From Thermus tenuipuniceus (lineage in GTDB: Bacteria; Deinococcota; Deinococci; Deinococcales; Thermaceae), in NCBI RefSeq assembly GCF_002964845.1, contig NZ_PRDA01000007.1:1-64000 (forward strand): DNA of 64,000 bases, read 5' to 3'. The position numbers were made by a program, and so were the translations under genes. The notes beneath the pieces are model-generated. The model had not been told where the DNA came from and made no database searches. It saw only the letters and a program-made list of their open reading frames with translations. Of the stretch, positions 43,733 to 51,267 are shown one piece after another. Numbering within the stretch: the stretch's first letter is position 1; each line of letters opens with the position of its first letter.

Positions 43733-45063
43733 ACCGATCCCTCCTTCGCTTCCAGGTAGGCTTGGCGGTCGCGCCACAGGGGGTTCTGGTGCCAAAGCTC
43801 TGTGAAGAGCTCCACCAGTCGAGGGTCGAACTGGATGCCGGAGAGGTCCTGAACCTCCTGAAGGGCTTCCTCCGAGGATTTGGCCTTACGGTAAGGACGG
43901 CCTGCGGTCATGGCCTCGTAGGCGTCGGCCAGGCCCACGATGCGGGCCTCCTCCGGGATCTCGTGCCCCGCGAGGCGCTTGGGGTAGCCGCGGCCGTCCC
44001 AGCGCTCGTGGTGGTAGAGGATCACGTTGTAGACCACGGGGCCAAAGGCTACCTTCTCTGCGGGTTTTAGGAGTTCAACCCCCTTGGTGGTGTGGCTTTG
44101 GACGATCTGATACTCCCTTGGCGTAAGCTTATCCGGTTTGAGGAGAAGGGCTTCTGGGATGCCGATCTTGCCGATGTCGTGCAGGCGGGCCGCTCGGTAA
44201 ATCTCCATGGCCTTGGCCTCGTCCTTGTAGTAGGCCCGGGCCAGGTCGGCGGCGATGTCCGCCACGCGCTCGGAGTGCATGCGGGTTTCCGGCTCCTTGG
44301 CCTCGAGGGCGTGCATCAGCACCTCCAAGGTGGCGTCAAAGGCCTGCTCCAGGCGCACCTTCTCGTCCCAGTAGAAGCGGCTGTAGTAGAGGGGGATCAG
44401 GAAGAGGAGGACCGTCCAGCCCCCCCAGCCGCCCAGGAGGGGCATCGCGTAGGCCCGGGCCAGGAGGAGGGCCAGGGGGGAGAGGAGGAAGTAGCTGGCA
44501 GCGAGCCAACCAAAGTTCTTTTTCCAGACTTCACGCAGGGGGGTACCGCTGGCGAGGTGGATGATGAGGGTGACCAGGCCCGTGTTGACGAAAAAAAGAG
44601 CCACCGCCGCTAGGCCTATGCCCGCCCCAGCGCTTAGGTCTAGGCTGCCCAGGTGGAGGGGGTTGCTCTGGAAGAACCCCCAGACCAGGGCGGCGGCCAG
44701 GGCAGCCAGGGCGTCCTGGGAGCGGTTGAAGAGCTGCTTGTACCAAGCTTTATCGCCGGGTTGGAAGAGAAACACCCAGAGGGGGGCAAGCCAGGGAGGG
44801 GCCAGGACCACCAGGGCCAGGGCGAAGAGGAAGAGGTGGCTCATGCTGGCGTTGAGGGGGAGACGAATTCGTACCCCCACGCTCCAGAAGACCAAGGCCG
44901 CCCAGAAGAGGAGGTCGAACCAGTTTAGCCCAGGGGGGGGAAGGCGGAACCCGTGCCGGGCGATGAGGTAGCCTTCCAGGAGCAAAAAGGCCGCGAAGGT
45001 GGCGAGGGTGAAGACCAAAACCCGAGGCGGGGGGAGTTCCAGGCGGCGAAGCTTTCGGAGCAT
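43648..45063 (-). CDS. membrane HD-GYP domain phosphodiesterase
   Basis: A 471-residue protein with about eight N-terminal membrane segments (residues 15-225) and a cytoplasmic HD-GYP domain (about 235-440). Metal and catalytic motifs are HSERVADIAADLA, LHDIGKIGIPEALL and HHERWDGRGYPKRLAGHEIP, ending with GLADAYEAMTAGRPYR. HD-GYP enzymes hydrolyse cyclic di-GMP or related dinucleotides. The sensory membrane domain resembles the 5TM/MASE type without a recognised ligand. The gene ends inside the DUF5317 frame, suggesting translational coupling. Confidence 0.88.
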   Translation of the reverse strand: MLRKLRRLELPPPRVLVFTLATFAAFLLLEGYLIARHGFRLPPPGLNWFDLLFWAALVFWSVGVRIRLPLNASMSHLFLFALALVVLAPPWLAPLWVFLFQPGDKAWYKQLFNRSQDALAALAAALVWGFFQSNPLHLGSLDLSAGAGIGLAAVALFFVNTGLVTLIIHLASGTPLREVWKKNFGWLAASYFLLSPLALLLARAYAMPLLGGWGGWTVLLFLIPLYYSRFYWDEKVRLEQAFDATLEVLMHALEAKEPETRMHSERVADIAADLARAYYKDEAKAMEIYRAARLHDIGKIGIPEALLLKPDKLTPREYQIVQSHTTKGVELLKPAEKVAFGPVVYNVILYHHERWDGRGYPKRLAGHEIPEEARIVGLADAYEAMTAGRPYRKAKSSEEALQEVQDLSGIQFDPRLVELFTELWHQNPLWRDRQAYLEAKEGSVLRSTLPQPYSVSDSPSPSEQDPRTSGE

Positions 45064-45110
45064 CCTGGCCTAAAGGATAGCATAAGGCCCCCTTGGGGGG
45101 GCAAAAGGAA

Positions 45111-45135
45111 AAAACGGCCAACCCGTGGCCGTTTT
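45111..45135. terminator. terminator of the small peptide gene, possibly bidirectional
   Basis: A perfect 10-bp stem (AAAACGGCCA / TGGCCGTTTT) with a 5-base loop. Read on the minus strand it is followed by a T-run, and it begins at the stop codon of the small ORF. Confidence 0.85.
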
Positions 45136-45230
45136 TACTCCCAGTGCGCGGTTGCTCCAGCCGCCAGTCCCAAAGCTACCAGAGAGCCGAGGAGAACCAA
45201 AACGCGGGCGATCAGCTTCCTCATCTTCAT
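45135..45230 (-). CDS. 29-31-residue hydrophobic peptide gene
   Basis: An ORF too small for routine calling. The peptide starts MKMRKLIARVLVLLGSLVAL and ends GLAAGATAHWE: a basic start, one hydrophobic stretch and a short acidic end. It has its own promoter (45281-45309), a strong AAAGGAGGG ribosome site and a perfect terminator directly after the stop. The second ATG at 45224 has the better spacing (7 bases) and gives 29 residues. It could be a signal-peptide-like secreted remnant or a single-span regulatory peptide, perhaps for the adjacent HD-GYP protein. No family is recognised. Confidence 0.65.
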   Translation of the reverse strand: MKMRKLIARVLVLLGSLVALGLAAGATAHWE

Positions 45231-45280
45231 CCCTCCTTTTCCTCCGCTTCCGGGGGTTCGGCCCCGTTTGCTTGTCTTTC

Positions 45281-45309
45281 ACTTTAGGGGGGTCTGTCAA
45301 TACCGTCAA
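45281..45309 (-). promoter_or_regulatory. promoter of the small peptide gene
   Basis: TTGACG (45309-45304), exactly 17 bases, then TAAAGT (45286-45281). The leader is about 45 bases. Confidence 0.75.
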
Positions 45310-45690
45310 GAGGGGAAAATAGGTATCAGAACGGTGAAAATTGCCTTTACCCTGACAATTTTTGGGAGTAGGTCAGATTTACACTACCCAGCCTAGCACA
45401 TCCCTGGGCAGCTGGGTAGTACCCTGTTGAATGAGGGGGAACCTTCCGGGTTTGGGGGAAATGGCAACCCTAAAAAAACAGGGCGACTGCGGGGCCTAAG
45501 CCCTCACAGTCCACCCAATGCACCTGCTTGAGCACACCCCAGAATTCCACCGGCAATACCTTTGGAATAAATGCCTTCAGCGCCGAAAATGCTTTATCCT
45601 AAATACCCACCCGGAATCCAAATCCTTTGCTTCAGGTTCCCACCCCCTTCAAGGGTAGTCTAGCAAAGGTGGTGACCCGGGATGGGGTAA
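45310..45690. other. structured AT-richer intergenic region, candidate ncRNA
   Basis: No convincing coding frame is present. Two strong inverted repeats occur: ACTACCCAGC / GCTGGGTAGT (45383-45392 with 45411-45420), and a compound hairpin at 45485-45511 (outer GACTG / CAGTC, inner GGGC-CTAA-GCCC). The region ends at the tRNA terminator hairpin, which could also stop a plus-strand transcript because TTTT follows it. I do not recognise RNase P, tmRNA, SRP RNA or a known riboswitch consensus in it. Confidence 0.4.
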
Positions 45691-45694
45691 AGAA

Positions 45695-45720
45695 AAACTG
45701 CCCCTAAGGGAGGGCAGTTT
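45695..45720 (-). terminator. terminator of the tRNA transcript
   Basis: A 9-bp stem (AAACTGCCC / GGGCAGTTT) with an 8-base loop, followed on the minus strand by TTTTT-like sequence, 10 bases after tRNA-Phe. Confidence 0.85.
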
Positions 45721-45730
45721 GGTTTTCCCC

Positions 45731-45806
45731 TGGTGCCGAGGGGCGGAATCGAACCGCCGACACTGCGATTTTCAGTCGCATGCTCTACCAACTGAGCTAC
45801 CTCGGC
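45731..45806 (-). tRNA. tRNA-Phe (GAA)
   Basis: A 76-base cloverleaf with encoded CCA. The acceptor stem is GCCGAGG / CCTCGGC, the anticodon loop CTGAAAA gives GAA, and the T arm is GGCGG-TTCGATT-CCGCC. It is the second tRNA of a two-gene transcript. Confidence 0.97.
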
Positions 45807-45807
45807 C

Positions 45808-45884
45808 TGGCGGCCCCGACGGGACTCGAACCCGCGATCTCCCACGTGACAGGCGGGTGTGTTAACCGACTACACCACGGGGCC
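45808..45884 (-). tRNA. tRNA-Asp (GTC)
   Basis: A 77-base cloverleaf with encoded CCA. The acceptor stem is GGCCCCG / CGGGGCC, the anticodon loop CTGTCAC gives GTC, and the T arm is CGCGGG-TTCGAGT-CCCGT-like. It is transcribed first; only one base separates its CCA from the start of tRNA-Phe, so processing must cut within a very tight junction. Confidence 0.97.
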
Positions 45885-45927
45885 TTAGGTTGTTGCCGGG
45901 TCGGGGGCGTCCGACCGGGCACTTAGG

Positions 45928-45956
45928 ATGATAGCCGGGGGAAAGGGCGGTGTCAA
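45928..45956 (-). promoter_or_regulatory. promoter of the tRNA-Asp/tRNA-Phe transcript
   Basis: Perfect -35 TTGACA (45956-45951), 17-base spacer, -10 TATCAT (45933-45928). Confidence 0.85.
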
Positions 45957-46315
45957 GCTTAAGCTGGAGCGAGGTCTTCGCTTACCACCGGACCCGGAAG
46001 GGGATTGGGAGGCGTAGCCTCCTGGTGGACCGGGGGGAGTCGGGGTACCGGAATGGGTTCTTGCCCGATGGCCGCATCCTCTACCAGGGCGAGGGTAAGC
46101 GGGGAAACCAGGAGCCCATTGGGGGAAACCTGCGGCTTCTTCTGGCCCAACGGGAGGGAACCCCCTTAAGGGTCTTCCTCCGGGAACGGCCTGGTCTTTG
46201 GCGGGACCTAGGGTGCTACCGGGTGGAAGGGCACCGGTACGTGCTTTTGCCGGAGGAGGGGCGGTGGGTGTACTGGTTTACCCTAACCCCTTGTGGATGC
46301 GAAGCAGGCCTTTAA
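45950..46315 (+). CDS. hypothetical protein, beta-rich, unknown function
   Basis: A 121-residue protein starting at GTG 45950 (MSSLSWSEVFAYHRTRKGIG). The middle is glycine-rich with alternating strands (FLPDGRILYQGEGKRGNQEP, GGNLRLLLAQREG, PLRVFLRE), followed by RYVLLPEEGRWVYWFTLTP. The pattern vaguely recalls SRA/YDG-like base-flipping domains or the ScoMcrA N-terminal domain, but I cannot confirm that. Its start codon overlaps the -35 of the divergent tRNA promoter. The end overlaps coaX on the other strand by 38 bases. Confidence 0.65.
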   Translation: MSSLSWSEVFAYHRTRKGIGRRSLLVDRGESGYRNGFLPDGRILYQGEGKRGNQEPIGGNLRLLLAQREGTPLRVFLRERPGLWRDLGCYRVEGHRYVLLPEEGRWVYWFTLTPCGCEAGL

Positions 46316-47036
46316 GGGTTAGATCCTCGTCCACCACGTCAAAGGAGGGGCAGAGATCCCGTAGGGTTTCCGCAAAGCCCCCAGTGGCGATCACCAGGGC
46401 CTCCCCGGCTTCTTCCTTGAAGCGGCGCACCATGCCCTCCACCAAGGCGGCATAGCCCAGGACCAGGCCCGAGCGCAGGGCGTCCAGGGTGTTTTTACCC
46501 ACCACCTGAGGGGGAGGGACCAGGTCTATGCGGGGAAGCTTGGCGGTCCGGGCGGCCAAGGCGTCGGCGGCGGTCTGGGGGCCGATGGTGATGGCCCCGC
46601 CCAGGTAGCGGTTAGGGGCCTCCACCAGATCAAAGGTGGTGGCGGTGCCGAAGTCCACCACGATGTAGCGGCCCGTGGGGCTTGGGTAGCCCAAAGCGCC
46701 CACGGCGTTTACCAGGCGGTCGGTGCCGGCTTCCTTAGGGTTATCTATGCACACCTCCAGCCCCGTGGCCCCGGCATCCACCACCTGGGCCTTGATGCCG
46801 AAAAGCTTTTCTATGGCCTCCTTCATCTCCCTTTCCACCGGGGGCACCACGCTGGAAAGGAGGGCGGCCTTGGGGGGAGGAAGGTTTTCTAGGGCGAAGA
46901 GGTTTCTTAGCATCACCCGGTACTCGCTTTCCATGCGCATCCGGTCGGTGTGGATGCGAAAGTGGGCGATGAGGTCCTCCCCGGAGAAGGCCCCCAGGAC
47001 CGTGGAGGTGTTGCCGATGTCGATGGCCAGGAGCAT
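46278..47036 (-). CDS. coaX: type III pantothenate kinase
   Basis: A 252-residue enzyme of the ASKHA superfamily that performs the first step of coenzyme A synthesis. The phosphate-binding start is LLAIDIGNTSTVLGAF, further motifs are GTDRLVNAVGAL, YIVVDFGTATTFDLV and LGGAITIGPQTAADAL. It lies 5 bases after the OsmC gene on the same strand, so the two probably share a transcript. Confidence 0.93.
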   Translation of the reverse strand: MLLAIDIGNTSTVLGAFSGEDLIAHFRIHTDRMRMESEYRVMLRNLFALENLPPPKAALLSSVVPPVEREMKEAIEKLFGIKAQVVDAGATGLEVCIDNPKEAGTDRLVNAVGALGYPSPTGRYIVVDFGTATTFDLVEAPNRYLGGAITIGPQTAADALAARTAKLPRIDLVPPPQVVGKNTLDALRSGLVLGYAALVEGMVRRFKEEAGEALVIATGGFAETLRDLCPSFDVVDEDLTLKGLLRIHKGLG

Positions 47037-47041
47037 GGCGC

Positions 47042-47461
47042 TTAGCCTTGGTCCTCTTCCCAGGGTTCCAGCACCACCTTCACGGCGATCTCGGCGTTGA
47101 GGTTGGCGGAAACGGAGCAGTACTTGGTGTGGGACAGGTGGGCGGCGCGCTCGAGGGCCTCCAGCGTCACCCCAGGTCCCGAGGCGATGTGGGTGATGGT
47201 GATGTGGGTGTAGCGCTTGGGATGGGTTTCCGCCCGGACACCCTCCACCTCCACCCGGTAGCGGGCCAGGGGCTGCTTTTTCTTCTTCATGATGTCCACC
47301 ACGTCATAGGCGGTGCAGGCTCCCAGGGCTATGAGGAGGAGCTCCATGGGACGGGGGCCGGTGGCGGGCTGATCCCCGTCGATCATCACCTTATCGCCCT
47401 GCTCGTTGATTCCCAGGAAGCGGTGGCCTACCAGATGATGGATTACGACCCTCTTCGTCAT
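47042..47461 (-). CDS. OsmC family peroxide-detoxifying protein
   Basis: A 139-residue protein with the two redox cysteines of the OsmC/YhfA group: LIALGACTAYDVVDI (about residue 58) and HTKYCSVSANLN (about residue 116), and the GDQPATGPRPMELLL strand-turn. These proteins reduce organic hydroperoxides with lipoyl or thiol donors. The ATG lies 7 bases after TAAAAT (47474-47469), so it is probably leaderless; the promoter is back to back with that of the amidase gene. Confidence 0.88.
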   Translation of the reverse strand: MTKRVVIHHLVGHRFLGINEQGDKVMIDGDQPATGPRPMELLLIALGACTAYDVVDIMKKKKQPLARYRVEVEGVRAETHPKRYTHITITHIASGPGVTLEALERAAHLSHTKYCSVSANLNAEIAVKVVLEPWEEDQG

Positions 47462-47509
47462 GAGCCGGATTTTATCAAGCTTTAACCTTTCCCGCTAGAA
47501 TGAGCGTAG

Positions 47510-48616
47510 ATGCGGGTATGCCTCCTGGTTTGTATCTGGCTATGGAGCCTGGCTTGGGCCTTTCCCCGCATTGGGGTGCACCAGGGCTTTACCCGGCTGG
47601 TCTTTGATCTCCCCTCCAAAGAGGTCCAGCACTCCCTTTCCCAGGAGAATGGCCTTCTGGTCTTGATCCTGAGGGGGGTAAAGGCAGCTTCCCTGGATCA
47701 GGTGGTGAACTCTTCCGAGGTGGCCTCCGTCCAAACCCTACCTGAGGAAGGGCAGGTGCGGGTGGTGGTGCGCCTAAAGGGAGCAGTGGAGGCCACGGTG
47801 CGCCGCTATTCCGACCCGGAGCGGCTTGTGGTGGACCTAAGCCTGAAAAAGGAGGCCTCCACCCCGGCCAAGCCGGCCCAGGTAAACTTGGACCCACCCC
47901 GCAACCGGCCGCCCAGGCCGCCCAAGCCCGTGGTCCTCCTGGACCCGGGGCACGGGGGGGTAGACCCGGGGATGGTGGGGTATGTGGTGGAAAAGGAGGT
48001 GGTCCTGGACGTGGCCCTGCGCCTTAGGCGCCTTCTGGAGAAGGAGGGTATTGAGGTCCGCCTCACCCGGGATCGGGATGCCCACCTTTCCCCCGATAAG
48101 CGGGAAGACCTTTCCCGAAGGGCAGCTTTAGCGGATAGCTCCCAGGTGAACCTCTTCATCTCCGTCCACGTGAACGCCTCTCCCACCCGTACGGCGCGGG
48201 GGGTGGAGGTCTTTTACTTTGGCCGGGCCCAGGACCCGAGGGTGTTGGCCCAGGTGATCCGGGAGAACGGGGGGGGAGAGCTGGGCAAGCGCCTCACCCA
48301 GGAGGCCCAGAGCGTGGCGGAACGAATCCTCTCGGACATCGTGGCCCAGGCCAACCAGCGCTACAGCCAGCGCCTGGCGGAAACCTTGGGAAGGAAGCTT
48401 TCCCAGACCACGGGAAGCCCCTTCCGTGGGACCTTCCCCGGTGATTTCTTCGTGCTTCGCTACGCCAAGGTGCCTGCGGTGTTGGTGGAGATCGGCTTCG
48501 GGGACCATCCGGTGGAGGGAAGGCAGCTTGCCGACGCCGCCTACCGGGAGAAGGTGGCCCAGGGGCTTCTTGCGGGCATCCTCACCTTCCTGGCCAACGG
48601 AGCCTATGCCAGGTGA
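47510..48616 (+). CDS. N-acetylmuramoyl-L-alanine amidase with AMIN domain
   Basis: A 368-residue exported cell-wall hydrolase. The signal peptide is RVCLLVCIWLWSLAWA. An AMIN-like targeting domain follows (about residues 20-115, HQGFTRLVFDLPS and PERLVVDLSLKK), then a proline-rich linker, then an Amidase_3 zinc domain. Zinc ligands are in LLDPGHGGVDPG, the glutamate of EKEVVLDVALRL, and FISVHVNASP; the catalytic glutamate is in AVLVEIGF. ATG lies 8 bases after TAGAAT (47496-47501), a leaderless start. Confidence 0.92.
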   Translation: MRVCLLVCIWLWSLAWAFPRIGVHQGFTRLVFDLPSKEVQHSLSQENGLLVLILRGVKAASLDQVVNSSEVASVQTLPEEGQVRVVVRLKGAVEATVRRYSDPERLVVDLSLKKEASTPAKPAQVNLDPPRNRPPRPPKPVVLLDPGHGGVDPGMVGYVVEKEVVLDVALRLRRLLEKEGIEVRLTRDRDAHLSPDKREDLSRRAALADSSQVNLFISVHVNASPTRTARGVEVFYFGRAQDPRVLAQVIRENGGGELGKRLTQEAQSVAERILSDIVAQANQRYSQRLAETLGRKLSQTTGSPFRGTFPGDFFVLRYAKVPAVLVEIGFGDHPVEGRQLADAAYREKVAQGLLAGILTFLANGAYAR

Positions 48617-48656
48617 GGGCGGGCCGAGCCGAGGGATCAGGGGCAGGGCTGGACTT

Positions 48657-49685
48657 TTAGCCCGGCCACCGCTTGCCAGGAGAGGGGCTTCCAGGAAAGG
48701 GAAGGGGAAGCGCCCGGGACTTGAAGGGCCGCCACGGAAGCGTGAGCGCCTCGAGGCGGTAGGCGAGGGGTTTCCCCCTGTATTCCCCTAGGTCTAGGAC
48801 CATACCCTCCCCCTGGAAAAGTAAGCGATACGAGTACCCGTAGGCAAAAGGAGGATCCAGGGCGCGCAGGGAGGCCATGGGACCGCCCCCGTACCGGCCT
48901 CCTTGCGGCCCAATCCAAAGGTCCTCTAAAACCCCCTCCACCTCCGCCTCCCCCACCAGGAAGGCTCCGTGCCAGGCCCTGAGGTAGTCAAAGCCGGGGC
49001 GACGAAGCAGTCGAGCCTTTCCTTGGCTAAGGCCTAGCCAGTCCAGAAGGAGGCCCTCGGAGTCCCCTTGCGCCTCGAGCCGGCCCACCGCTCCCCTTTC
49101 TCCCAGGAAGCGGAGGTAGTCGTTTCCCGGCCAGCCGCTTTGGTACCCGTAAGCCCAGCCCCCTTCCCCTAGGAAATCCCTGGCCCTTAGGCCCAGGAAG
49201 AAGCCGTCAAACCCCCCTTCCCCCTCCACCCGGCCCACCAGGAAGAGGGCGCCATGGCGGTATAGGCCCCCGTAGGCGTACCCCTGGCCGGGCAAGGGAA
49301 GGCGGATGGCCCTCTCCGCGACCAGGTCCAACGCCAAAGCCTCCCAACCCCCAGGGCCCCTATATCCTCCCCAGGCGAATCGGCCATCCGTGCCCCAGAG
49401 GATGCCCCGACCGCCGGCCAGGGCCCGCACAGGGTTTCCCTGGGGGTCCAGCTCCAGGCGGAGGAGGGCTTCTCCCACGTGACCCACGGCCAGGTACCCG
49501 TCCGGGGTAGGGGCAAGGTCGTAAAGGGCGGAGTTTTCCTCTTTCACCAAGGCATAGGCGCTGCTTTGCGCCACCGCCAAGGCCCGGTGGCCCCCTTCCA
49601 CCAAAAGCCTTCCCACCGTCACCTCCCCCAGTCCCGCGAAAAGGGAGGAGCCCAGAAGGGTGGAAAGGATCAGGCAGGTGGCCAT
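48657..49685 (-). CDS. exported protein with repeated Gly/Tyr-rich segments, unknown function
   Basis: A 342-residue protein I cannot assign. It has a signal peptide (ATCLILSTLLGSSLFAGLG) and a series of 40-50-residue segments alternating beta strands with motifs such as GRFAWGGYRGPGG, GYAYGGLYRHGALFLVG and GGWAYGYQSGWPGNDY. That regular pattern is consistent with a beta-propeller. ATG 49685 begins 1 base after the kinase stop, so it is very probably co-expressed with the kinase and may be its external partner or target. Confidence 0.68.
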   Translation of the reverse strand: MATCLILSTLLGSSLFAGLGEVTVGRLLVEGGHRALAVAQSSAYALVKEENSALYDLAPTPDGYLAVGHVGEALLRLELDPQGNPVRALAGGRGILWGTDGRFAWGGYRGPGGWEALALDLVAERAIRLPLPGQGYAYGGLYRHGALFLVGRVEGEGGFDGFFLGLRARDFLGEGGWAYGYQSGWPGNDYLRFLGERGAVGRLEAQGDSEGLLLDWLGLSQGKARLLRRPGFDYLRAWHGAFLVGEAEVEGVLEDLWIGPQGGRYGGGPMASLRALDPPFAYGYSYRLLFQGEGMVLDLGEYRGKPLAYRLEALTLPWRPFKSRALPLPFPGSPSPGKRWPG

Positions 49686-49686
49686 C

Positions 49687-50454
49687 TCAGGGGAAGGGGA
49701 ACCCCTCGAGGGCCTCCTTGGCCGAGGGGAACCGTTCCTTTGGGGACTTGGCCAGGAGGCGTTCCAGGTAGGCCTGTTGTGGAGGGGGCAGGCCAGGGAC
49801 GGGGGGAACGGGTTCCTGGAGGTGGCTGAGGAGGACCTCCTCCGGCCCACCCACAAAGGGGTGTTCCCCGGAGAGGATCCAGTAGAGGATGATGCCCGCC
49901 GCGTAGACGTCCGCTTCAGGACCCGGGCTTTGTCCCAGGACCTGTTCGGGGGCCAGGTAGGGAAGGGTACCCACCCTTAAGGGTTTCTTGAAGGCCTCGA
50001 GGGCCGGCCCTGAGAGGTCAAAGTCCACCAACTTGGCCTCGTCCGTTCCCGCCACGATGATGTTTTCCGGCTTCACGTCCCGGTGCACCAGGCCCTTGCC
50101 GTGCATGTGGGCCAAGGCCAGGAGGAGCTGGCGGAAGACGTATAAGGCCCGAGGGCGCTCGGGGCGGCGCCCCATCCAGCGCCCCATCTCCTCCCCAGGG
50201 GCGTAGGCCAGGAGGAGGGCGGGGCCTTCCTCCAGGTCCAGGCTCTCCAGAACCGGGTTCAGGTTGGGGTGGGAAAGCTGCTTCCCTACCCAGAACTCCC
50301 GGTTGCGCCTGGCCTCGGCCCCCTGGGGGAAGACCTTGAGGGCGTAAGGGGTGCCGAAGCGGTCGAAGGCCAGGTAGACGGTGGCCAAGGCGCCTTGGCC
50401 CAAGGGGCGCACCACCCGGTACCGGTTCAGAAGGACCCTCCCCGCCAGGCTCAC
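49687..50454 (-). CDS. Hanks-type serine/threonine protein kinase with DFD motif
   Basis: A kinase of about 255 residues without a membrane segment or extracellular domain. Motifs are LGQGALATVYLAF (P-loop), YALKVF (ATP lysine), HRDVKPENI (catalytic loop), DFDLSG where DFG is normal, and GTLPYLAPEQVLG. The metal-binding aspartate is kept; only the glycine is changed. GTG 50454 lies 7 bases after TATAGT, a leaderless start; a GTG at 50463 is also in frame but overlaps that box. Confidence 0.88.
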   Translation of the reverse strand: MSLAGRVLLNRYRVVRPLGQGALATVYLAFDRFGTPYALKVFPQGAEARRNREFWVGKQLSHPNLNPVLESLDLEEGPALLLAYAPGEEMGRWMGRRPERPRALYVFRQLLLALAHMHGKGLVHRDVKPENIIVAGTDEAKLVDFDLSGPALEAFKKPLRVGTLPYLAPEQVLGQSPGPEADVYAAGIILYWILSGEHPFVGGPEEVLLSHLQEPVPPVPGLPPPQQAYLERLLAKSPKERFPSAKEALEGFPFP

Positions 50455-50511
50455 CGCCTCCACTATATCCAGCCCTCACCTCTTTCACCCAGAAGCCGTT
50501 AGGATTTTGGC

Positions 50512-51267
50512 GTGCGTGGCTTGGCGCTTTCCGGTGGGGGGGCAAGGGGGCTTGCCCACATCGGGGCCCTCGAGGTCTTCCTGGAAGCGGGTTTGGACTT
50601 CCAGGTGGTGGCGGGAAGCAGCATGGGGGCCATCGTGGGGGCGCTTTTTGCCGCGGGCAAGACCCCGGCGGAGATGTTGGCCATTGCCCACAAGACTCCC
50701 TGGCTGGGGCTTTTGGGCTTCTCCCCAAGGGAAGGAATTTTTTCCCGCAGGAAGCTTAGGGATTTTCTGGCAGAGCACCTTCCCCCAAGCTTTGACGGGT
50801 TGAAAAAGCCTCTGGCGGTCACCGCCGTGGACGTGGTCTCGGGGCGGCTTCTCTTTCTTACCCAAGGGGACCTGCCCAGCGCCGTCCTGGCCTCCGCCGC
50901 TTATCCCGGGCTCCTTGCCCCGGTGGAGCGGGAAGGGCAGCTCCTTTTTGACGGCGGGGTTTTGGATAACCTTCCCGTGGATGCGGCCCGATCCCTGGGG
51001 GCCACGGAGGTCTGGGCCGTGGATGTAACGCCGGAGCGGGAGGTGGCAGGAGCTCCCAGGGGCCTTCTGGCCCTGGCCCGGCGGGCGGTGGACCTGATGC
51101 AGTTCCATCTCACCTCGGTCCGCCTCACCCTGTATGCCCCGGAGGTGTACGTGAGGCCCAGCCTGGCGGGGGTGGGCATTGAGGACTTCCGCCGTCTGGA
51201 GGAGATCGTGGAGGCGGGGCGCAAGGCGGCAGGGGAGGCGATAGGGGGTAAAGTAGGAGGGGTATGA
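50512..51267 (+). CDS. patatin-like phospholipase
   Basis: A 251-residue lipid acyl hydrolase of the RssA/patatin family. The oxyanion loop is LSGGGARGLAHIG, the nucleophile serine is in GSSMGA, and the catalytic aspartate is in FDGGVLDNLP. There is no signal peptide. GTG 50512 lies 6 bases after TAGGAT (50500-50505). It overlaps lepB by ATGA. Confidence 0.88.
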   Translation: MRGLALSGGGARGLAHIGALEVFLEAGLDFQVVAGSSMGAIVGALFAAGKTPAEMLAIAHKTPWLGLLGFSPREGIFSRRKLRDFLAEHLPPSFDGLKKPLAVTAVDVVSGRLLFLTQGDLPSAVLASAAYPGLLAPVEREGQLLFDGGVLDNLPVDAARSLGATEVWAVDVTPEREVAGAPRGLLALARRAVDLMQFHLTSVRLTLYAPEVYVRPSLAGVGIEDFRRLEEIVEAGRKAAGEAIGGKVGGV

